Source of the DNA: Bacteroidaceae bacterium
Lineage (GTDB): Bacteria > Bacteroidota > Bacteroidia > Bacteroidales > Bacteroidaceae
Reading direction: 5' to 3'
Assembly (NCBI GenBank): GCA_017483605.1
Contig: JAFUWG010000054.1
Coordinates: 1 to 64,000 of the forward strand
DNA length: 64,000 nucleotides
Shown: piece after piece, positions 33,994 to 43,900 of the stretch
Numbering within the stretch: position 1 is the first letter of the stretch
How the letters are laid out: every line of letters starts with the position of its first letter
Made by a program: the position numbers and the translations under genes
The notes under the pieces: generated by a model
Told to the model about the DNA's origin: nothing
The model's input: the letters and a program-made list of their open reading frames with translations, nothing else
Databases searched by the model: none

Positions 33994-34893
33994 ATGAGTA
34001 CACCCGAAATCATCAAGGTAGATCTTTCCCACTTCCCGACGGACGAGCGGTTTGCACAGATACCCCAGAAATTGGTGTTAGCAGACAATCTCGATGGCGA
34101 ACGATTTGACGGCGAAGGAAATCATCCCACATTTCCGGTTCAAGTAACGATGGCCATTTGCTTCATTTGCGTTTCAGGCAAAATGGAAATGAGCATAGAC
34201 CTCACCCATTATACCCTCGAAGATGGGTGTACAGCCTTGATTCTTCCTGGCAGTTTTTTCCAGATGGAGCATTTGCAGCCAGGAACCAAGTGCCTTTTCA
34301 TGGCCATCTCACCCGACTTCGTCAATTACATCGGCGATGTGAAGACAGGCGTTGAGTTTGGCAGAAAACTGAAAGAGCACCCTGTACATAAACCGACACA
34401 CGACGAGATGCAAGAGAATCTTTCCATCTACAAAGAACTGAAACGCAAACTGCTCGATAAGAACTATCTTTTCAAGGAAGATGTGGCCCGGAGTTATCTG
34501 CGTATCTTGCAATGCAATGTGTTTCAGAAGTTTGTCAGAGAGGAAGCCACAAGACTGAGGCAGAAGCCGACTAGCCGAAAGGAAGAACTGTTCATGAAGT
34601 TTATGGCTGTGGTGAAAGAGCATTACATGGAGAGCCGCAACATCTCTTTCTATGCCGAAAAACTGTTTATCTCCCCCAAATACTTGTCTTGCGTCGTACA
34701 CGAAGTAAGCGGCAGTTACGCCACCGAGTGGATTAATCAGCACGTCATCCTCGAAGCGAAGACCATGCTGAGAGCCGAGGGCGTGTCCGTCAAGGACGTG
34801 AGCAACAAACTCAATTTTGCCAACCAGAGTTTCTTCGCAAAATATTTCAAGCAACATACAGGTTATACCCCAAAAGAATACAAAGCACTTTGA
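33994..34893 (+). CDS. AraC-family transcriptional regulator
   Basis: A 299-residue DNA-binding protein starting MSTPEIIKVDLSHFP; a -7 box TAAATTTG at 33965-33972 supports this start. The N-terminal 180 residues form a cupin-like sensor (FICVSGKMEMSIDLTHYTLE). The C-terminal 100 residues carry two helix-turn-helix units: NISFYAEKLFISPKYLSCVV and VKDVSNKLNFANQSFFAKYF, ending with HTGYTPKEYK, the AraC signature. It lies 12 bases before the uxaA-like gene and may regulate it, but no effector is visible. Confidence 0.93.
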   Translation: MSTPEIIKVDLSHFPTDERFAQIPQKLVLADNLDGERFDGEGNHPTFPVQVTMAICFICVSGKMEMSIDLTHYTLEDGCTALILPGSFFQMEHLQPGTKCLFMAISPDFVNYIGDVKTGVEFGRKLKEHPVHKPTHDEMQENLSIYKELKRKLLDKNYLFKEDVARSYLRILQCNVFQKFVREEATRLRQKPTSRKEELFMKFMAVVKEHYMESRNISFYAEKLFISPKYLSCVVHEVSGSYATEWINQHVILEAKTMLRAEGVSVKDVSNKLNFANQSFFAKYFKQHTGYTPKEYKAL

Positions 34894-34905
34894 AAAATTG
34901 AAGGT

Positions 34906-36453
34906 ATGAAGACAATAAAAATCAATCCTGCAGACAATGTGGCGGTTGCCATTGAACCTCTGAAAGCAGGAGAAGCCATCGACATCGACGGATTGCGTAT
35001 CAACCTCGCAAACGACGTTCCGGCAGGCCACAAGATGCTCCTCACCGACCTCAAGGCGGGTGAAAACGTCATCAAATACGGCTACCCCATCGGTCATCTG
35101 AAGGAAGACCATCGGCAGGGCGACTTCATCTGCCACGACCACATCAAGACCAACCTCTCGGGGCTGCTCGACTACGAATATCACCTCGTGGAGAAAGAGG
35201 CTCTGACCAACCCTGCCTACACAGAGTGGTTCCCTAAGGAGCAACTCACCTTCCAGGGTTATCGCCGCAAGAATGGCGAAGTGGGCATCCGCAATGAAGT
35301 GTGGATTGTGCCTACGGTCGGTTGTGTGAATGGCATCGTCAATCAGTTGGCAAGCAAATTGCAGCACGAGTTGTTCAACCCCGACTCGGAACTGAGCAAG
35401 ATGCTTCCTGCCGATGCTGAACGGCTTCGCATCGTCGCTTACCCACACAATTACGGCTGTTCGCAATTGTCCGATGACCACGAGAACACCCGCAAGGTGC
35501 TCCGCGACCTCGTTCTTCACCCCAATGCAGGTGCCGTACTGGTGGTAGGATTGGGATGCGAGAACAACCAACCCGACAAGTTTGAGGAACTTTTGGGCGA
35601 CTACGACAAAGAACGCATCCGCTTCATGGTCAGCCAGAAAGTGGAAGGCGACGAGGTGGAGGAAGGCATGAAGATGCTGCGTGAACTCTATGCCCTCGCT
35701 GCTCAAGACAAACGGGAGGAGATTCCTCTTTCAGAGTTGAAGGTGGGCTTGAAGTGCGGTGGTTCCGATGGTTTCTCTGGCATCACAGCCAATCCGCTCT
35801 TGGGCGTGTTCAGCGACTTCATCGTCAGCCAAGGCGGAACAACTGTCTTGACCGAAGTGCCCGAAATGTTTGGTGCAGAAACCATCCTCATGAACCGTTG
35901 CGAGACACCCGACCTGTTCAAAGAGACGGTCAGCCTCGTCAACGACTTCAAACAATACTTCCTTTCTCATGGCGAACCTGTGGGCGAAAACCCATCACCT
36001 GGCAACAAGGCAGGCGGCATTTCCACCCTCGAAGAAAAGGCACTGGGTTGCACTCAGAAGTGTGGAAAGAGTGCCGTGAAAGGCGTCCTTCCCTACGGCG
36101 AGCGTCTGAAAGAGAAGGGGCTTAACCTCCTCTCGGCTCCTGGCAATGACCTTGTGGCATCGACTGCCCTTGCCGCATCAGGCTGCCACATTGTGCTCTT
36201 CACCACGGGTCGTGGCACCCCCTTCGGCACGTTCGTCCCTACCCTGAAAGTGAGCACCAACAGCACCCTTGCCCAAAACAAACCCACATGGATTGACTTC
36301 AATGCTGGCACCATTGTGGAAAGTGAACCGATGGTGGAGGTGTTCAATCGTTTCATGCAGAAAGTCATACAGATAGCGAGCGGAGAACCGACATGGAACG
36401 AGAAGAAGAACTATCAGGAAATCGCCATCTTCAAAACAGGCGTGACATTGTAA
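34906..36453 (+). CDS. uxaA: Altronate dehydratase family protein (UxaA)
   Basis: Predicted to dehydrate D-altronate to 2-keto-3-deoxygluconate in galacturonate breakdown. The 515-residue protein has an N-terminal SAF-type domain (residues 1-95: LLTDLKAGENVIKYGYPIGH), then the large dehydratase domain opening with GYRRKNGEVGIRNEVWIVPT, and GLKCGGSDGFSGITANPLLG, typical of the family's metal/substrate site. GGISTLEEKALGCTQKCGKS adds conserved cysteines. The rest of a uronate pathway (uxaB, uxaC) is not in the window, so the sugar acid is a family-level guess. It is 12 bases after an AraC regulator, as expected for a sugar-acid operon. Confidence 0.88.
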   Translation: MKTIKINPADNVAVAIEPLKAGEAIDIDGLRINLANDVPAGHKMLLTDLKAGENVIKYGYPIGHLKEDHRQGDFICHDHIKTNLSGLLDYEYHLVEKEALTNPAYTEWFPKEQLTFQGYRRKNGEVGIRNEVWIVPTVGCVNGIVNQLASKLQHELFNPDSELSKMLPADAERLRIVAYPHNYGCSQLSDDHENTRKVLRDLVLHPNAGAVLVVGLGCENNQPDKFEELLGDYDKERIRFMVSQKVEGDEVEEGMKMLRELYALAAQDKREEIPLSELKVGLKCGGSDGFSGITANPLLGVFSDFIVSQGGTTVLTEVPEMFGAETILMNRCETPDLFKETVSLVNDFKQYFLSHGEPVGENPSPGNKAGGISTLEEKALGCTQKCGKSAVKGVLPYGERLKEKGLNLLSAPGNDLVASTALAASGCHIVLFTTGRGTPFGTFVPTLKVSTNSTLAQNKPTWIDFNAGTIVESEPMVEVFNRFMQKVIQIASGEPTWNEKKNYQEIAIFKTGVTL

Positions 36454-36463
36454 CAGAAAAAAT

Positions 36464-36557
36464 AAATTCATGAATAATTCGTGGCTAATTAATGGGAAAT
36501 TCATGTTTTATTTTAAACATAAATTATCATGAATTAACCACGAATTATTCATAAATT
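36464..36557. repeat. A+T-rich inverted-repeat spacer
   Basis: ATGAATAATTCGTGGCTAATT (from 36470, first 20 bases shared) recurs inverted at about 36532-36553 with one change, leaving a loop of about 40 bases. It is built like the spacers at 24241 and 40899, from short AATT-containing words. No gene is seen. Confidence 0.6.
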
Positions 36558-36588
36558 CTTATTGTTTAAAACACACCCAAAGCACAAA

Positions 36589-37848
36589 ATGAAAGCACTC
36601 AGCCCTCTATTTGTATTCCTTGTCTTGTATCTTGTCACCAGCATCATCGCACAAGACTTCTACAAAGTGCCCATCGCTGTAGCATTCCTTATCAGTTCCG
36701 TCTATGCCCTGCTGACCGTCAGCGGCACGATGAACGAACGCATCAAGGTCTTTGCCAAAGGAGCAGGGAACCCGACGATGGTGCTGATGCTTGCCATTTT
36801 CATCCTCGCAGGTGCGTTTGCCGCATCCGCCAAGACGATGGGTGCTGTGGATGCCACCGTGAATGTCGCCCTGAAATATCTGCCCGAGCAGTTCATCCTG
36901 CCCGGCATCTTCCTTGCTTCCTGCTTCATCTCGCTCAGCATCGGCACCAGTTGCGGAACCATTGCTGCACTCACTCCTCTGGCTGTCGGCATTGCCCAAC
37001 AGTCTGGCATCAGCGTGCCGCTCATGGTGGGGCTCGTAGTGGGCGGCACCTATTTTGGCGACAACCTCTCCTTCATCAGCGACACCACCATCGTAGCCAC
37101 CCAAACGCAAGGATGCAGCATGAGGGACAAATTCCGTGTCAACGTCCGCATCGTCGCCCCTGTGGCAGTCATCATGCTGATTATCTACTACTTCCTTGGA
37201 GAGAGAGTTTGCACCCCTGCTGAGATTGGCGACGTCAACTTCTGGCTGGTGCTCCCCTACCTCGCCGTGATTATCCTTGCCATCTGTGGTGTGAACGTGC
37301 TCCTGACACTCGCCATCGGCATCATCCTCACCGGCATCATCGGCCTTACGATGGGCACCTACGACCTCTTCGGCTGGTTTGCCGCCATGAATGAGGGCAT
37401 GATGGGCATGTCAGAACTCATCATCGTCACCATCCTCGCTGGCGGAATGCTCGAAATCATCCGCCACAACGGCGGCATCAACCTCATCATCAAGGCACTC
37501 ACACAGGGCATTCACGGCAAACGAGGCGGCGAACTCAGCATCGCTGCCCTCACCAGCCTCGTCAATGTCTGCACCGCCAACAACACCGTTGCCATCATCA
37601 CCGCGGGCCCCATTGCCAAAGACATTGCCCATCGTTTCCGCATCGACCCACGTCGCTCCGCCTCCATCCTCGACACAGCCTCTTGCTTCACACAGGGGCT
37701 TCTCCCCTATGGTGCCCAAGTTCTCATTGCTGCCAGCCTCTCCAACCTGAACCCTATTGCCATCCTCCCCAACCTGTTCTATCCTCTCCTCATCGGCATA
37801 GCCCTCCTGCTGGCAATTTTGTTCCGCTATCCGAGACGATTCAGTTGA
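36589..37848 (+). CDS. NhaC-family Na+/H+ antiporter-like transporter
   Basis: A 419-residue multi-pass inner membrane protein starting MKALSPLFVFLVLYLVTSII; a TTG at 36562 is a weaker start. It has about 10-12 hydrophobic segments and the conserved stretches SIGTSCGTIAALTPLAVGIAQ, VVGGTYFGDNLSFISDTTI and NNTVAIITAGPIAKDIA, which fit NhaC-type antiporters. The same fold transports organic anions in some relatives. Its position after uxaA, across a 135-base spacer, leaves a sugar-acid transport role open. The signs for Na+/H+ exchange are at family level only. Confidence 0.82.
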   Translation: MKALSPLFVFLVLYLVTSIIAQDFYKVPIAVAFLISSVYALLTVSGTMNERIKVFAKGAGNPTMVLMLAIFILAGAFAASAKTMGAVDATVNVALKYLPEQFILPGIFLASCFISLSIGTSCGTIAALTPLAVGIAQQSGISVPLMVGLVVGGTYFGDNLSFISDTTIVATQTQGCSMRDKFRVNVRIVAPVAVIMLIIYYFLGERVCTPAEIGDVNFWLVLPYLAVIILAICGVNVLLTLAIGIILTGIIGLTMGTYDLFGWFAAMNEGMMGMSELIIVTILAGGMLEIIRHNGGINLIIKALTQGIHGKRGGELSIAALTSLVNVCTANNTVAIITAGPIAKDIAHRFRIDPRRSASILDTASCFTQGLLPYGAQVLIAASLSNLNPIAILPNLFYPLLIGIALLLAILFRYPRRFS

Positions 37849-37875
37849 CACACGGACACCCTCTCCATACACCCC

Positions 37876-37989
37876 TCGCAATAGGACAAAATGACACACT
37901 CGATACCTCTCAAGTGGTCTGAGTCACACCGCCTCGGCGGTCTGAGTCACACCACTTGGGCGGTGTGAGTCAGACCACTTTTGAGGTGT
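37876..37989. repeat. Tri-palindrome 23-bp repeat, copy C
   Basis: Units start at 37914, 37937 and 37960, 23 bases apart, with outer arms around ACCTCTCAAG (37905-37914) and CTTTTGAGGT (37978-37987). The flank 37881-37902 is identical over 22 bases to the reverse complement of 176-197 beside copy A. The rest of 37990-38140 shows no gene. Confidence 0.8.
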
Positions 37990-38140
37990 ACGGCACGCCG
38001 TTTTGGTGGAGACGAAATTGACATGGCGACAAGGAAGGGGAATACGGGTGTGATGCTGTTTGCGGCGATAAAATGGTGGGGAGAGCAGAAATCAAAATCA
38101 AAAAATTGCTTTGGGGTAAAAGAGGTTTTTGATGTGAGAG

Positions 38141-39268
38141 TTACGCATTCTCTCTTAACAACCAGAGAGCAAAGAATTTGTCGGAGAGTTGATAGATGCC
38201 AAGGTGGTGGGTGATGAAGTCCTTTTCGAGAAGACCTTTGACAGCAGCCTGCACTGTGCTGGCGGTGAGTGTGTATTTTCGGAGGAATGCCTTGGCTGTC
38301 ACATTTTCAGCCTCACCTTCACGGGCTATAGCAATAAGTACTTCTTTCTGCTTGAAAGGTAACTGATAGAGCATATTTTCAAAAACGGGCGAGAAAGTTT
38401 GAAGGGTTTGCCTGATGGCGGCATCAACCACCCCTTCATCACATTGCATGCCTTTAGCGAGGATGCCGTATGTCATATTCAAGATGAACTGCACATACCA
38501 CGTCGTGCCTTCAAACTTGTTGTAAATCTTGTCGAAAGCCTCGCGAGTGATGTGTTTGCCCCCTGCCTTGAAATGATGCTCTGCAAAATCGTAGTACTTA
38601 TCCACATTGATGGGTTTGAGCGACAATGGTGAGGTGCTCATATAGAAAGGGCGGGCTGGCGACATGAACATTTCACCCATCAGATGCCGTTGCGAGCCAG
38701 CAAAGACAAAACGTGCGTTGTGCATTTTCTGAATGTAAGTGCGAAGCACGGCTTCCACGTTCGTCTCTGGATATTTGGCAATCTGCTGAAACTCGTCAAT
38801 TGCCACAAGGCAAGGCTTAGGAGCCTCCTCAAGAAACTGAAAGATTTCGTCCAAAGTGACAGAAGGGTTCTTGATGTCTCCCAAGCCCAAACTCCATTCG
38901 GGAACGCCATTAATATCAAAAGAGATGTTTGACTTCAATGATAGCAGAACGGCAAGAAACTGCTCCCACACCTTTCTGCCCATCGTCTTGACCGCCTGCA
39001 TCACTTTACTACCAAACACAAACACGAAGTCCTGTAGATTTTTGGTCGAATAAATATCCACCACAATGGTGATGTACTCATCTTTGATGGATGGCTGATT
39101 GAAGCAATGCTCTATCAGCCCCGTCTTGCCTATACGCCGAGGCGAAAGGAGCAACACATGATTTCCATTGGTCAGATAACGAGTCAGCATTTCTGTCTCT
39201 TCAACTCTGTCGCAGAAATACGCTGTCCCAGCATAGCCTTGAGTGGGAAAAGGATTGTTCTGTATCAT
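38141..39268 (-). CDS. AAA-type ATPase of the stand-alone NTPase kind
   Basis: A 375-residue cytoplasmic protein starting MIQNNPFPTQGYAGTAYFCD. It has a Walker A of the form SPRRIGKTGLI near residue 42, Walker B in CLVAIDEFQQI near residue 147, and a sensor-like region FVFAGSQRHLM. The C-terminal 100 residues look like a winged helix (QKEVLIAIAREGEAENVTAK, VQAAVKGLLEKDFI). This is the archaeal-type ATPase family that is multi-copy in Prevotella; cellular role unknown. The -7 box TATCTTTG (complement of 39288-39295) supports the start. It stands alone next to repeat copy C. Confidence 0.85.
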   Translation of the reverse strand: MIQNNPFPTQGYAGTAYFCDRVEETEMLTRYLTNGNHVLLLSPRRIGKTGLIEHCFNQPSIKDEYITIVVDIYSTKNLQDFVFVFGSKVMQAVKTMGRKVWEQFLAVLLSLKSNISFDINGVPEWSLGLGDIKNPSVTLDEIFQFLEEAPKPCLVAIDEFQQIAKYPETNVEAVLRTYIQKMHNARFVFAGSQRHLMGEMFMSPARPFYMSTSPLSLKPINVDKYYDFAEHHFKAGGKHITREAFDKIYNKFEGTTWYVQFILNMTYGILAKGMQCDEGVVDAAIRQTLQTFSPVFENMLYQLPFKQKEVLIAIAREGEAENVTAKAFLRKYTLTASTVQAAVKGLLEKDFITHHLGIYQLSDKFFALWLLRENA

Positions 39269-39445
39269 AAACGCCGCAAATTTTATGCAAAGATAATTAT
39301 AATAGTATTATAAAACAAAGAATGCAATCATTTTTTTGGATGAAAGAGGCTACTTTTTTGCAAAAAGTATTGGGCAAACGGAACTTTTTCAGCATCACCG
39401 AATAGATAATCTATTCCATCCCATACTGATTTGCAATTTTTTTCG

Positions 39446-39453
39446 TAATTTTG
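39446..39453 (+). promoter_or_regulatory. -7 box of the pyrBI promoter
   Basis: TAATTTTG, 32 bases before the pyrB ATG. The leader is too short for a pyrBI-type attenuator peptide and no terminator is seen. Confidence 0.6.
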
Positions 39454-39485
39454 CATGATTTTTTAGACTCATAACAATAAACGAT

Positions 39486-40433
39486 ATGGAAAACAGGAGC
39501 ATTGTTTCGATTGCGGACTATGGGAAGGAGAAGATTCAGTATCTGCTGGACATGGCGGCTGAGTTTGAGGCTCACCCTAACCGCCAGTTGCTGAAGGGAA
39601 AGGTGGTCGCCACTCTCTTTTTTGAGCCAAGCACCCGGACGAGGCTGTCGTTTGAGACGGCGGCAAACCGGCTGGGAGCGCGTGTGATTGGCTTCACCGA
39701 CCCGAAGGTGACCAGTTCTTCGAAGGGCGAGACGCTGAAGGACACGATTAAGATGGTGAGTAACTATGCCGACGTGATTGTGATGCGCCACAAGTTGGAA
39801 GGTGCAGCACTCTATGCCAGCGAGGTGACAAACATCCCCATCATCAATGCGGGCGACGGCTCGAACCTGCACCCCTCGCAGACGATGCTCGACCTCTATT
39901 CCATCTACAAGACACAGGGAACGCTGGAGAACTTGAACATCTACATGGTGGGCGACTTGAAGTATGGCAGAACGGTGCATTCGCTCTTGATGTCGATGCG
40001 GAAATATAACCCGACGTTTCATTTCATTGCGCCGAAGGAGTTGGAGATGCCCGAGGAGTACAAGTTGTACTGCAAGCAGAACGGCATCAAGTACATCGAG
40101 CAGCAGGACTTCACGGAGGACACGATTGCCGATGCCGACATTCTGTACATGACCCGTGTGCAAAGGGAGCGTTTCACGGACCTGATGGAGTATGAGCGTG
40201 TGAAGGATGCTTACATCTTGAGGGCAGACATGCTGGGCAAGGCGAAGGAGAACATGAAGATTCTGCATCCGCTGCCACGTGTGAACGAGATTGAATACGA
40301 CGTGGATGACTCAAAGCACGCTTACTACTTCGAGCAGGCACAGAACGGCCTGTATGCCCGCGAGGCTCTGATTTGCGATGTGCTGGGCATCACGCTGGAG
40401 GATGTGAAGAAGGACACAACAATTATTAAGTGA
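39486..40433 (+). CDS. pyrB: Aspartate carbamoyltransferase, catalytic subunit
   Basis: Condenses carbamoyl phosphate and aspartate, the committed step of pyrimidine synthesis. The 315-residue protein has the carbamoyl phosphate motif [15 protein letters not shown] near residue 44, [15 protein letters not shown] and the aspartate-site [10 protein letters not shown]. The regulatory subunit follows after 9 bases, so the enzyme is the CTP/ATP-regulated B-class holoenzyme. Together with PyrG, encoded at 9516, the window holds the first committed and the last steps of CTP supply. Confidence 0.97.
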   Translation: MENRSIVSIADYGKEKIQYLLDMAAEFEAHPNRQLLKGKVVATLFFEPSTRTRLSFETAANRLGARVIGFTDPKVTSSSKGETLKDTIKMVSNYADVIVMRHKLEGAALYASEVTNIPIINAGDGSNLHPSQTMLDLYSIYKTQGTLENLNIYMVGDLKYGRTVHSLLMSMRKYNPTFHFIAPKELEMPEEYKLYCKQNGIKYIEQQDFTEDTIADADILYMTRVQRERFTDLMEYERVKDAYILRADMLGKAKENMKILHPLPRVNEIEYDVDDSKHAYYFEQAQNGLYAREALICDVLGITLEDVKKDTTIIK

Positions 40434-40442
40434 AAAACGAAA

Positions 40443-40898
40443 ATGGAACAGAACAAAGAAAACATGATGGTGGCGGCTTTGGAGAATGGCTCCGTCATCG
40501 ACCACATACCAACGGACAAACTCTTCACGGTGGCACAATTACTTCAACTGAGCGAATGCAAGGAGGAGGTGGTGATTGCCAACAACCTGAAGAGCAACGT
40601 GATGAACAAAAAGGGATTGATTAAAATTTCGGGCAAGTTCTTCTCTGAATCGGAAATCAGCAAACTGGCTGTGCTCTGCCCGAACATCCGCCTCACGGTC
40701 ATCAGAAACTATGAAGTGGCAGAGAAGCGTGAAGTGACACTGCCCGAATCGCTGACCAACATCGTGAAGTGTGCCAACCCTGTGTGCATCACCAACAACG
40801 AACCGATGAAGACGGTCTTCTACCGCAAGGACATGCAGACCTTGAAGTGCAGATACTGCGGGAAGGAACAGAATTTGAAAGATATAAAACTTAAATAA
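40443..40898 (+). CDS. pyrI: Aspartate carbamoyltransferase, regulatory subunit
   Basis: Binds nucleotide effectors and, through zinc, holds catalytic trimers together. The 151-residue protein has the N-terminal allosteric domain (ENGSVIDHIPTDKLFTVAQL) and a C-terminal zinc domain with four cysteines in CANPVC and CRYCGKE. ATG 40443 follows the pyrB stop by 9 bases. Confidence 0.96.
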   Translation: MEQNKENMMVAALENGSVIDHIPTDKLFTVAQLLQLSECKEEVVIANNLKSNVMNKKGLIKISGKFFSESEISKLAVLCPNIRLTVIRNYEVAEKREVTLPESLTNIVKCANPVCITNNEPMKTVFYRKDMQTLKCRYCGKEQNLKDIKLK

Positions 40899-40993
40899 AT
40901 GTACAATTTATAATGTATAATTTATAATAGCCATGCGGCTTGCCTGCATCGCGTTAGCCAAATTATACATTGTAAATTATAAATTATAAATTG
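40899..40993. repeat. A+T-rich inverted-repeat spacer before ileS
   Basis: CAATTTATAATGTATAATTT (from 40904) is mirrored by 40961-40993, which reads as its complement with two or three changes. The loop AGCCATGCGGC..GTTAGCC is G+C-rich. It resembles the spacers at 24241 and 36464 in plan. It could be a terminator for pyrBI or simply an amplified spacer. Confidence 0.6.
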
Positions 40994-40998
40994 AAAAA

Positions 40999-43900
40999 GT
41001 GAAATTTACAGAAAGAGCAAAACTGAACCTCGCCGATGTGAACAAGGAGGTTCTGGAACAGTGGAACGCAGAGGATATGTTCCACAAGAGCATTGAGGAG
41101 CGCGAGGGCTGTCCTCAATTCATCTTTTTTGAAGGGCCACCATCTGCCAACGGACATCCGGGCATCCACCACGTGATGGGCAGAACGATTAAAGATACTT
41201 TTCTGAGATATAAGACGATGCAGGGCTTCCAAGTGAAGCGCAAGGCTGGTTGGGACACGCATGGCCTGCCAGTGGAGTTATCGGTGGAGAAGTCGCTGGG
41301 CATCACGAAAGAAGATATCGGCAAGAAGATTAGCGTGGATGACTACAACGACGCTTGCCGCAAGAACGTGATGATGTACACCAACGAATGGACGGAACTG
41401 ACCGACAAGATGGGCTATTGGGTGGACTTGGAGCACCCTTACATCACCTACGACAACAAGTACATCGAGACCCTTTGGTATCTGCTCAAGCAACTGTACA
41501 ACAAGGGATTGCTCTATAAGGGCTATACCATTCAGCCCTACTCTCCAGCCGCAGGAACAGGACTTTCTTCGCACGAGTTGAACCAACCCGGTTGCTACCG
41601 CGATGTGAAGGACACGACGGTGACAGCACAGTTCTTGGTGAAGGATGTTTGCGAAGGGCTGAAAGGCAAGGGTGAATTGCTGGGTGAAATGCCTCACGAC
41701 CTCAAGACATACATCCTCGCATGGACAACCACCCCTTGGACATTGCCATCTAACACCGCGCTTTGTGTCGGTCCGAAGATTGACTACGTAGCCGTCAAAG
41801 GCAAGAACCCATACAGCAACGAGGAAGCCATCTACATCTTGGCTGAACCTCGCCTTTCCGCTTATTTCCAAGCAGAGAAGGATGAGGAGGGCAATGAAAA
41901 GCCACTCGAAATCCTCTGGAGAGGTAAGGGAACCGACCTCGTGGGTCTGCACTATCAGCAGTTGATGCCTTGGGTGAAGCCATGTGCGTTGGAAGATAAC
42001 AAGGTGGTGGTGAAGGAGGAGGCTTTCCGTGTCATCCCTGGCGACTATGTGACGACAGAAGATGGTACGGGCATCGTACACATCGCACCCACCTTTGGTG
42101 CCGACGATGCCAAGGTGGCAAAGGATGCAGGCATCCCCTCACTCTTCATCATCGACAAGGCTGGCGACACCCGTCCGATGGTCGATTTCACGGGCAAGTA
42201 TTTCGTGAAGGACGACATGAACGAAGAGTTTGTAAGTCTCTGTGTGAACGAGAGTTATTGGAAGCATAGTGGCGACTTCGTCAAGAACGCTTACGACCCG
42301 AAATACAATCAGGGCGGCAAGTATGACGAGAAGGCAGCCAATAAGGATATGGACTTGAATGTGGTGTTGTGTCTGGAGATGAAGGAGGAAGGAACGGCGT
42401 TCAAGATTGAGAAGCACGTACACAATTATCCTCATTGCTGGCGCACCGACAAGCCTGTGCTCTACTACCCTCTTGACTCGTGGTTCATCAAATCGACGGC
42501 AAAGAAAGACCGCATGTTTGAACTGAACAAGACCATCCAGTGGAAGCCGGAATCGACTGGCACAGGACGTTTCGGCAAGTGGCTCGAAAATCTGAACGAC
42601 TGGAACCTCTCCCGTTCTCGTTATTGGGGCACTCCGCTGCCCATCTGGCGAAACCGCGACACCCATGAGGAAATCTGCATCGGCTCCGTAGAAGAACTGT
42701 ATAACGAGATTGAGAAGGCGGTTGCCGCTGGTGTGATGACTGCCAACCCCTTGAAGGAGAAAGGTTTTGTGCCTGGCGACATGAGTCAGGAGAACTACGA
42801 TAAGATTGACCTGCACCGTCCGTATGTGGACGACATCAAACTGGTGTCGGACAAGGGCAATGTGCTCACTCGCGAACTCGACCTCATCGACGTGTGGTTC
42901 GACTCGGGTGCCATGCCTTACGCACAGGTTCACTATCCTTTCGAGAACAAGGATTTGATAGACAAGGGCATCGCCTACCCTGCCGACTTCATTGCCGAGG
43001 GTGTTGACCAGACACGCGGCTGGTTCTTCACACTCCATGCCATTGCCACAATGGTGTTCGACTCGGCGGCATACAAGGCGGTGATATCCAACGGTCTTGT
43101 GCTCGACAAGAACGGCATCAAGATGTCGAAGCGTTTGGGTAATGTCATCAATCCGTTTGAGTGCATCGGCACTTACGGCGCAGATGCCGTGCGTTGGTAC
43201 ATGATTACCAATTCATCCCCGTGGGACAACCTCTCGTTCGACCCAGAGGGAGTGAAGGAAGTGACGAGCCAGTTCTTCATCAAGTTGCAACAGGCTTATT
43301 CGTTCTTCACGATGTATGCAAATGTGGATGGATTCACCTATCAGGAAGCAGACATCGCCTACAAAGACCGTCCTGACTTTGACCGCTGGTTGCTCTCAGA
43401 ACTGAACACGCTTGTGAAGAATGTACAGACATATCTCGACGACTACGATCCGACTCCTGCCGGCCGATTGATTCAGTCGTTCGTTATCGACAACCTCTCT
43501 AACTGGTACATCCGTCTGAACAAACCTCGTTTCTGGGGTGGCGAGATGACAGCAGACAAACTCTCTGCTTATCAGACACTTTACACGTGTCTCGACACAC
43601 TGAGCCGATTGATTGCACCAATTGCACCATTCTATTCCGACCAACTCTTCCGCGACCTCAACGCCGTGACTGGTAAGGATAAGAGCCAGAGCGTACACCT
43701 TGCTAAGTTCCCCACTTACAACGAGGCATACATTGACTCCGAACTGGAAGTAGCGATGGAGGATGCCATGAAGGTGACTTCGATGGGACTTTCCATCCGC
43801 AAGAAGGTGAAGATTCCTGTGATTCAGGCACTTCAAGCCATTGCCATACCCGACACAGATGCCCTGTTCAGCGGTCACATCGAGCGCATGAAGGACATCA

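Noticed and set aside
36562-36588. TTG start for the NhaC-type transporter
   Set aside because: The nine extra residues are polar and overlap the inverted-repeat spacer; ATG 36589 puts the first membrane helix at the usual distance.
38141-39268. The AAA ATPase as part of a phage-defence system
   Set aside because: It stands alone between a repeat and pyrBI, with no nuclease or reverse transcriptase nearby. This ATPase type is common as single genes in Prevotella.
39446-39485. A pyrBI attenuator
   Set aside because: The leader between the -7 box and the pyrB ATG is only about 25 bases, with no short ORF and no terminator hairpin.
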